Source: Lentinus brumalis (taxonomy: Eukaryota > Basidiomycota > Agaricomycetes > Polyporales > Polyporaceae). Taken from it: a stretch of DNA of 64,000 nt. A program made the translations under genes and the position numbers. The notes beneath the pieces are model-generated. The model was not told the origin of the DNA and made no database searches. It saw only the letters and a list, made by a program, of their open reading frames with translations. Shown piece after piece: positions 58,108 to 64,000 of this stretch. The stretch covers positions 372,001-436,000 of the forward strand of contig MARA01000015.1 in assembly GCA_001792895.1 (NCBI GenBank). The letters run 5' to 3'. The stretch's first letter is position 1. Each line of letters starts with the position of its first letter.

Positions 58108-59840
58108 ATGTCCGCCGCCGAGGTTGCTATCATTGACAACTACGAAGCTCTGTGCGTTACCTGCCTCATCGACCTGCAGCTGTACTGAAATTTGTCTTCG
58201 GTTATAGGTTCGCCAGCAACAGTGCAGTTTATGCCGCATACAGTGAGTTCTTCACACTCCGGTGCCCGACGTATTGAAACTGAGAGCATTCGCCTTGATG
58301 GTAGCGCTGATATTTTACGAGCATCTGCTCACCTTCGGCGATGAGGTGGAGATGTTCTGGAAGCGAAAGTTTACGGGAGCCACGGCGATATTCCTCCTTA
58401 ACCGCTACCTCATTCTCGTCAGCTATCTCATGGAGCTTGCTACAGTATGGGTCAAGTCCAATAATGTGAGTACTCGATCGTTTCTTGCGACCAGCGCAAA
58501 ACATGGTGCTAATCATGCCGACTAGGCGTACGCCGACACTCTACTAGTACATTCGCCGCGAAATGACCCTGATGGTACCTCTCCAGATGCGCCGTCGTCA
58601 TCAGGACGAATGACGTGTTCTACTATGCCATATACATTCCGTGGGCAGGTCAGTGTATGCTGCGATTGTCGTACTTCTCTCGCTGAGTGTTACGCGCCCT
58701 TCCCAGCATTCGGCGCCCTGCGAGCATATGCTCTTACTAATCGCAACTGGCCCCTGGCGGTCTTCATCTTTCTCTTGAGCCTCGTTCCCTATGGGATGGA
58801 CATGGTACGCGGCACTACGGTGTACTCACACGGGTCATCAGCAAGGCTGATGACCGTGTTTGATCTAGGCTCAATATGCGGTCGGGCTGACCGGTGTTGT
58901 CGACTCTGCCTGGGGGTGTAACACGGCGATCCCCGGTCTGGGTCAGACCTTAGCCACCCAGTACGTAAGTGTTTAAGATCGTACCCAGACAACGGCTTAC
59001 AGTGAGTGCGCAGACGTACGTTGGACGTCATGTGTTGTGGACGCTCTGCGAAACTCACTGCTCTACCTCCATTTGACTCCAGTCACGATAGCAGCACGGA
59101 CGACGCATATTGCGTCCGACGTGATCCTCATTGGGGTGACTTGGTATAGCCTCCGCCGACGTACCAAGGGAATCAGCAAGTCGTCGTTGACGTCCATAAT
59201 GTATCGCAATGGTGAGCTCCACGTCATGCTCTCCATATCACTCGACGGTGACCCACAACTTGTCAGGCATGTTGTACTTCATGTGAGGGTCCCCCGCACG
59301 GTACCTATCCCCACGCTCGGAGACTCACAGCTCGGTCGCCAGAGTTCTGTTCATCTTGAACTCACTCCGCCTCATACTCGCGATGCCGCTACCCGTACGT
59401 GATCGAGCATATCGCCCTCGCATTTCGGTCCTCCGCCTGAAACCTTGTCCTTCCCCTAGTTCAAAGACCCCTTGAACGCCACCGGAAATATCAGCGTCTT
59501 CGCTCAACCGTACGTGCTCGCCGCCCTCGCATCACCGACGTTCACATCACTGATACCGGCTTGAAGACTCACCGTCATCCTCGTCTCGAACTTCTTGCTC
59601 GACTTACAACGAGCCAGTTGCAGATCCGTCGATCTCGGCTCGCCCAGCCTTTCGCACTCGGACACCGACGCGCACACGAGCTCTACACTCGTCTTTGACC
59701 GGCGGGTCATCGGGTCCATGGGAGCGTCGCTGCAGCCTGATGCAAACGCTGTGGATGGTGACGAGGGCACCACTTTTGAGGCCACCGACCTCAACGATTC
59801 GCTAGGCGTTGGGTCGAGCGGTGGAACGCACCTCGATTGA
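58108..59840 (+). CDS. DUF6533-like multi-pass membrane protein, copy 1
   Basis: ATG at 58108 (MSAAEVAIIDNYEAL) starts a series of short exons: 58108-58151, 58208-58242, 58287-58465 and more to TGA at 59840. Joined peptides read FASNSAVYAAY, LIFYEHLLTFGDEVEMFW, GATAIFLLNRYLILVSYLM, VVIRTNDVFYYAIYIPWA, ALRAYALTNRNWPLAVFIF, AVGLTGVVDSAWG, VTIAARTTHIASDVILIG then WYSLRRRTKGISKSSLTS. The E-H-L-L-T-F-x-D-E-V and L-L-N-R-Y blocks are diagnostic of the DUF6533 N-terminal region common in Agaricomycetes. About seven hydrophobic segments and a Ser/Thr/Asp-rich tail (VGSMGASLQPDANAVDG) are visible, so it is probably a plasma- or endomembrane protein of unknown function. Some inner introns (58466-58587, around 59240-59470) are approximate. 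Confidence 0.8.
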
Positions 59841-60639
59841 CAGGTCGCACTCGGAGAAGCAAACATGTCTCATCTGGTACGGGACCTCTCAAGACTAAAT
59901 TCATCTCTACCAAAATCTCATCCGGACGAATCATCCACGCTCGTTTCCGCACTGAGTCAAACTCCTTCTGTACTTACTACATGTACCTCCAACGCTAATC
60001 AACTCTATCGCTCATACGGGCCGCTCTCAATGTCCACCACAACCTGGCAGATTGCCCCCATCGTTGCTGATCAGCCCGGTGTCTGATCCGCGTACAGCTG
60101 GCCAATCGTGAAGATCCGGTCGATCGTGTTCGCCGAGCAGTGCATGCGGTGCACCGTTGGACAGAACATCCGATTTCAATCAGTGTGTGGCCTGCCATCT
60201 GCGTTCGCTTCGTTTCATTGGCACCAGATTCGTCTCCGGTCTCCTACATGGGCCAGTGATCTTCAAGTTCTGGGCCCATCCACGCAAGCCAAGGACTGGG
60301 ATCATTAGTCCAGTGGAAGTGACAAATTCGACGGACAGCCAAAACACAACCAGGTCCGTTAGGCTTGAGCTTTGACAGCCGGAGCTGTTCTGATGAAGAG
60401 TCCGGTGGCTGTAGCGCCAGAAGGAGCACACACTACGCCGTTGCAAATTTCAAACCTTCTCAGTGCAGGGCGTTTGCAGTGAGGTCGCCGGACCCGGTCA
60501 ATGCTGGTCAATGTCTTGGCAGTTAATATACTGCTGCGTGCGCATTTGATATGCGAGCAAATCGGACGATACAAGTAACCGCAACGACGCCCGGTCTCTC
60601 TTTGCGGCGGATCCTTGCCCGCGCCCGTCACTCACCGCG
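59841..60639. other. Intergenic between the DUF6533-like pair
   Basis: No gene recognised. It separates the two tandem copies and serves as 3' flank and promoter. Confidence 0.4.
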
Positions 60640-62373
60640 ATGGAGTCCGCTGCTGAGGTTCGGGCTGCTATCATCGACAACTATGCGACTCTGTACGTGA
60701 GCGCGGCCAACCCATCTGACCCTCCAGCGGTACTGAAGATCCTTATCCCGCAGATTCGCCACCAACAGCGCCGTTTTTGCCTGCTTCAGTGAGCAATCAC
60801 GCGACCTCGGAATGTGGCTATTGGAACTGACGAGGCGGTCTCGATTCCAGCGCTCATATTCTTCGAGCACATCCTCACCTTTGGCGATGAGGTTGAGATG
60901 TTCTGGAAGCAGAAGTTCACCGGAGCCACGGTGATATACCTGCTCAACCGATACCTCATCCTGGTCAGCTATCTCATGGAACTTGCCACGATATGGATCG
61001 AGGACGACGACGTGAGCACTGGTTTTCAATTTAACCTACAAGTTGGGATTGAACTGACGACATAACGGGATCAGTCGTAGGTCTTCCAGTGGCAAATGCT
61101 CCGCGAAACGATCATCCCTGATTTACGACGCGACACCTCAAATTAGATGCTCAGTGGTCATCAGGACGAAGGACGTGTTCTACTTCGGATTATACATCCC
61201 TTGGGCAGGTAAGTGTGTGCCGCCAGACTGCCGCTCCCCCAGCTGATCATTGCGCAAATCTCGAAGCGTTCAGCGCGCTGCGAACGTACGCACTGACTAA
61301 CAGAAACTGGCCCCTGGCGGTCTTCGTCTTCCTCCTCAGCCTCGTCGCGTTTGGGACTGACATGGTGAGTACAAGACGCCGTACTGTGTTGGTAACGGGC
61401 AGCCGAATAGTGTACTGATGGCTGTTGATTTAGGCTCAGTATGCCGTCGGACTGACCGGCTATGTCGATACCGACTGGGGGTGGGGGTGTGTCACGGCCG
61501 TCCCCGGTCTGGGGGAGACCTTATCCATACAGTACGTAATTTCTGTCAGTCTTACACAGACAAGAACTGACACTGAGCCCAAAGGCGTACGTTTGTCACC
61601 AACCTTCCGACTCGCGGTCTTTGGTCTGCGTCACTTACCGTCCCATCTGTCTTGGATGCAGTCACGATAGCAGCACGGACGACACTCATCGCGTCCGACA
61701 CGATTCTTATCGGCGTGACTTGGTACAGCCTCCGGCGGCGTACGCAGGGAATCAGCAAGTCGTCATTGACGTCTGTCATGTATCGCAATGGTGAGCACAA
61801 GCCTGAGACCACACGCTTCGTAATAGTCGAAGTCGACTGACTATGAATCAGGGATGCTGTACTTCATGTGAGGGCTCCCCGCGCAGCACGAGACGTCAGA
61901 GGTTGAGACTCACGAATTGGCGGGCAGCGTTGTGTTCCTCTTGAGTTCGTTCCGCCTCATACTCTCAATGCCACTCCCCGTACGTGATATTTCTGCCGTG
62001 CCTCGATCTTCAGACTGACGTTCTGCTTCCTTTCACGACAGTTCGAGAACCCCTTGAATGCGACCGGCAATATCAGTGTCTTCGCGCAACCGTACGTCCC
62101 AGTCATCCGGGCATCAGCCGACTGCACAGAGCGGTATCTCTAACTGGCTCCGGGTTCAGGCTTACCGTCATACTCGTCTCGCACTTCCTGCTCGACTTGC
62201 AGCGGGCCAACTGCAGATCAGTTGATGTCGGGATGTTCCTTCTGTCGTACTCGGAAACTGATACGCAAAGCGACTCTACTGTCGTGTTTGAACGCCGGGT
62301 CGTCGGGTCCATGGGAGCGTCTCTAGTGACGAGATCTATGGACGAGACCGAGGATTCCGACTACAGCCATTGA
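60640..62373 (+). CDS. DUF6533-like multi-pass membrane protein, copy 2
   Basis: Tandem paralogue of the gene at 58108, with the same exon pattern and intron phases. ATG at 60640 (MESAAEVRAAIIDNYATL), first exon to 60692, then FATNSAVFACF, LIFFEHILTFGDEVEMFW, VIYLLNRYLILVSYLMELA, VVIRTKDVFYFGLYIPWA, ALRTYALTNRNWPLAVFVF, AVGLTGYVDTDWGWG, VTIAARTTLIASDTILIG and WYSLRRRTQGISKSSLTS. The tail (VVGSMGASLVTRSMDETED) ends with TGA before 62373. Many synonymous and some conservative changes against copy 1 indicate an older duplication under constraint, in contrast to the identical units at the left of the window. Confidence 0.8.
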
Positions 62374-62597
62374 AGCGATGGTCCGAGCAGGGGGGAGCAC
62401 TTCGTGGAGAGAGAGCTCGTGTACTACTAATACTGTTACTATACCTCGATTTAAACAGAGAGCGCTGCCATCAGCTCCAATACGCACACCGAGCTTGGAC
62501 AACAGCACTGCCAACGCGTGCATCGTCGTGCAATAGGTGAATGATTTCCGATTGCGAGTCCGCCAGAGTGTTGTTACATCATATGGTACATGGTGAC

Positions 62598-63356
62598 TTA
62601 ATCCGAGTCGATCTCGCCTGCACTCCCCTGGTAGCACACGTTGAACCCAACCTTCCTCCAAGCCTCTTCCGTCTTTGGGTACTCCTCGATGAACTGGTCG
62701 ATCCAGCCAATTGCGCTTTCGATGAAATTCCTGGGCGTCCACCACAAACTGTCCTGCCATACATGTTGCTGACGCTCGACTGCCAGCTCGAGCAGCAAGA
62801 ACACGTCTTGTGCATCGACAGCCTCCTTATCCAGATTGCGGCGTGCGAGCCAGCCCTGTAACTTCACGAGGAGGAGCGGTATGAGCGGCATTCTCGGCAG
62901 GGATCGCCAGCACCACTCCACATAATCGTGCGGCACGACGGGGATGTTGAGGTTGGCGTTCATGGGCAACAAAATGTCCACCTTGCATCGTCGCCGTCGG
63001 CCCCCGGACGAACCATAGTCGAGTTCGTACCAGAGGACTTGGTAGTCTGCGCCCGGGGTCGCCGCCGGTGCGAGATAGAAGCCTCCGTCTGCAGAGACCA
63101 GCAGCTGCTTCAATTCCTCCTGTTCATATCGCGTCGTGAATACAACAAGATCGACGTCCTGCGGGCATTGACATGTACAGTCAGCTATGAAGTCACAAAT
63201 TGTGATAGGCATGAGACTCACGTTAGGACTCCGCTCGAGACCATGAAGCCAGCTCGCGATGCTTCCGAACAGACAGCTTCTCAGGTCATTTTCGGAGAAG
63301 ATGCGAACGGCTTGCGCTGCAATGTCGCAGACCTCTTGAGTTGTGAGTTTGGACAT
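62598..63356 (-). CDS. Nucleotidyltransferase-fold protein
   Basis: Exons 63222-63356 and 62598-63158 join across a 63-bp intron (GTGAGT to CGCAG) to 231 residues. The start is the first ATG (MSKLTTQEVCDIAAQAV). Residues 28-51 form a minimal nucleotidyltransferase signature: a G-S pair in SCLFGSIASWLHGL (G31, S32) followed by SPNDVDLVVF (D46, D48). A beta-rich middle with YELDYGSSGGRRRRCKVDILLP supplies a possible third acid (D in KVDILLP). The rest is helical (LLLVKLQGWLARRN, DVFLLLELAVE). Comparable single-domain proteins are frequent in mushrooms and are mostly uncharacterised. Substrate is unknown. Confidence 0.75.
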   Translation of the reverse strand: MSKLTTQEVCDIAAQAVRIFSENDLRSCLFGSIASWLHGLERSPNVSLMPITICDFIADCTCQCPQDVDLVVFTTRYEQEELKQLLVSADGGFYLAPAATPGADYQVLWYELDYGSSGGRRRRCKVDILLPMNANLNIPVVPHDYVEWCWRSLPRMPLIPLLLVKLQGWLARRNLDKEAVDAQDVFLLLELAVERQQHVWQDSLWWTPRNFIESAIGWIDQFIEEYPKTEEAWRKVGFNVCYQGSAGEIDSD

Positions 63357-63673
63357 CGCGGCGTGATCTTGAGCGGTCGGATTGGGTAAATCGTGAGGTT
63401 ATGGGATACACGACGCCCGCCGTATACTAGCGCAGCGATCGTCAGGCACCCTGCACCCCCAGGCTGGTGAGTGTTTGGGTGGAAACCAACGCGCGGCTGA
63501 GGCAGGAGGCAGGGAGGATCGAGTCGGACTTGAGATGAACCGGATCGAATCATTATCCGGCCTCGGGTAACTCGAACGATATCATCTTGACCTGAGCAAG
63601 ACCTGAGTTCCCTCTCGCCGCTCGGGCCTCTGAACTTCCTCGAGACCTATGTACGTGTGCACCTTCGCAGGCT
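63357..63673. other. Intergenic between divergent genes
   Basis: Short shared upstream region; nothing recognised. The sequence just before 63674 ends in an acceptor-like ttcgcag, so the next gene may have an earlier exon here. Confidence 0.35.
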
Positions 63674-64000
63674 ATGGCATACTTGCTCTATGACTCCGGT
63701 AAACGAGCCCAGTCGGCCCGGCCGATAGCGACAAATGCTTGCAACGACATCGATCTGACTTTCGGCAACAGCGACGCCCTTGAACTTCTCCTTGCGTCTC
63801 TACCATGCACTTTTCTCTGTGACAACGTCTTGGGTCACAGCGCTGGGATTGACCTGAAGTGCGTCATGATCATCGTGGCATTTATGGTGAGCATGTTCCC
63901 AGCCGTTATCCTCGCGGTGTGAAGCCTGACGCGCCGTGATGTAGGACTCGTATACAACAGTAGTGTCGGCAAGGAGGAACTCTCGCATCACCGATTGGAG
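63674..64000 (+). CDS. Second GDSL/CE16-like esterase, 5' part only (runs off the window)
   Basis: The frame from ATG 63674 ends AGIDLKCVMIIVAF, closely matching AGIDLKRVKTIVAFG just before the nucleophile in the gene at 53244-54617. A donor (gtgagc) follows near 63886, an acceptor (gatgtag) near 63944, and the next exon opens with DSYTT, the same D-S-Y-T as in GDSYTD. The base before the intron gives Met instead of Gly of the GDS motif in my reading, so this copy may be damaged or the splice site is a few bases off. It lies on the opposite strand to its paralogue 9 kb away. The first 60 residues show no clear signal peptide, so the start is unsure. Confidence 0.5.

Noticed and set aside
1..64000. 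CRISPR arrays, bacterial-type operons, ribosomal RNA
   Set aside because: None seen; the introns and gene families are those of a fungus.

Overview
This is a stretch of basidiomycete (Agaricomycete) genomic DNA. Coding exons are separated by short GT-AG introns of about 45-65 bp, and the inferred families are typical of mushroom-forming fungi: a basidiomycete-type Zn2Cys6 factor, DUF6533-like membrane proteins, a 2OG-Fe(II) oxygenase with many small introns, a CE16-like esterase and a large Mutator-like transposon gene. All gene models come from reading splice sites and protein frames by eye. No search was run.

Left part (1-26,052). Three Zn2Cys6/AT-hook transcription-factor paralogues lie in a row on the minus strand: A at 1617-4309, B at 11746-15150 and C at 22588-25991. 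A is diverged. B and C sit in a perfect head-to-tail duplication of 10,842 bp (4369-15210 and 15211-26052). I found only two differences between the units, both one-base changes in runs of G. The duplication ends fall in a 23-bp sequence shared by all three genes. This is the expected signature of unequal crossing-over between paralogues A and C, and it makes B a chimera: the body of C under the upstream region of A. One G-run change shifts the frame of C ahead of its zinc cluster. Each unit also carries an unrecognised 240-residue gene and plus-strand stretches that look like many short spliced exons.

Middle part (26,053-37,300). About 8 kb shows no confident gene: CT-rich tracts, microsatellites and a 66-bp tandem repeat. 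Two copies of an unrecognised ~190-residue gene follow, one intact and one truncated. A third copy at 47.5-48.0 kb is broken by stops.

Transposon part (37,300-47,230). A PD-(D/E)XK nuclease-like gene and a short gene fragment precede a candidate 7.8-kb Mutator-like element. It is bounded by inverted repeats of about 65 bp (39410-39474 and 47166-47230), with extra arrays rich in GCGCAACGC near the ends. Its nine-exon gene would encode about 1,640 residues: a WRKY-GCM1 zinc finger, a DDE transposase core, a USP-like (C19) cysteine peptidase with recognisable Cys and His boxes, an AT-hook, a PHD finger and a further conserved C-terminal region. This is the most interesting system in the window.

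Right part (48,000-64,000). On the minus strand are an isopenicillin-N-synthase-like oxygenase, two small secreted proteins that share a 14-nt micro-exon, and a CE16-like esterase with two frameshifts. On the plus strand are a tandem pair of DUF6533-like membrane proteins. A nucleotidyltransferase-like gene (minus) and the first exons of a second esterase paralogue (plus) reach the right edge.
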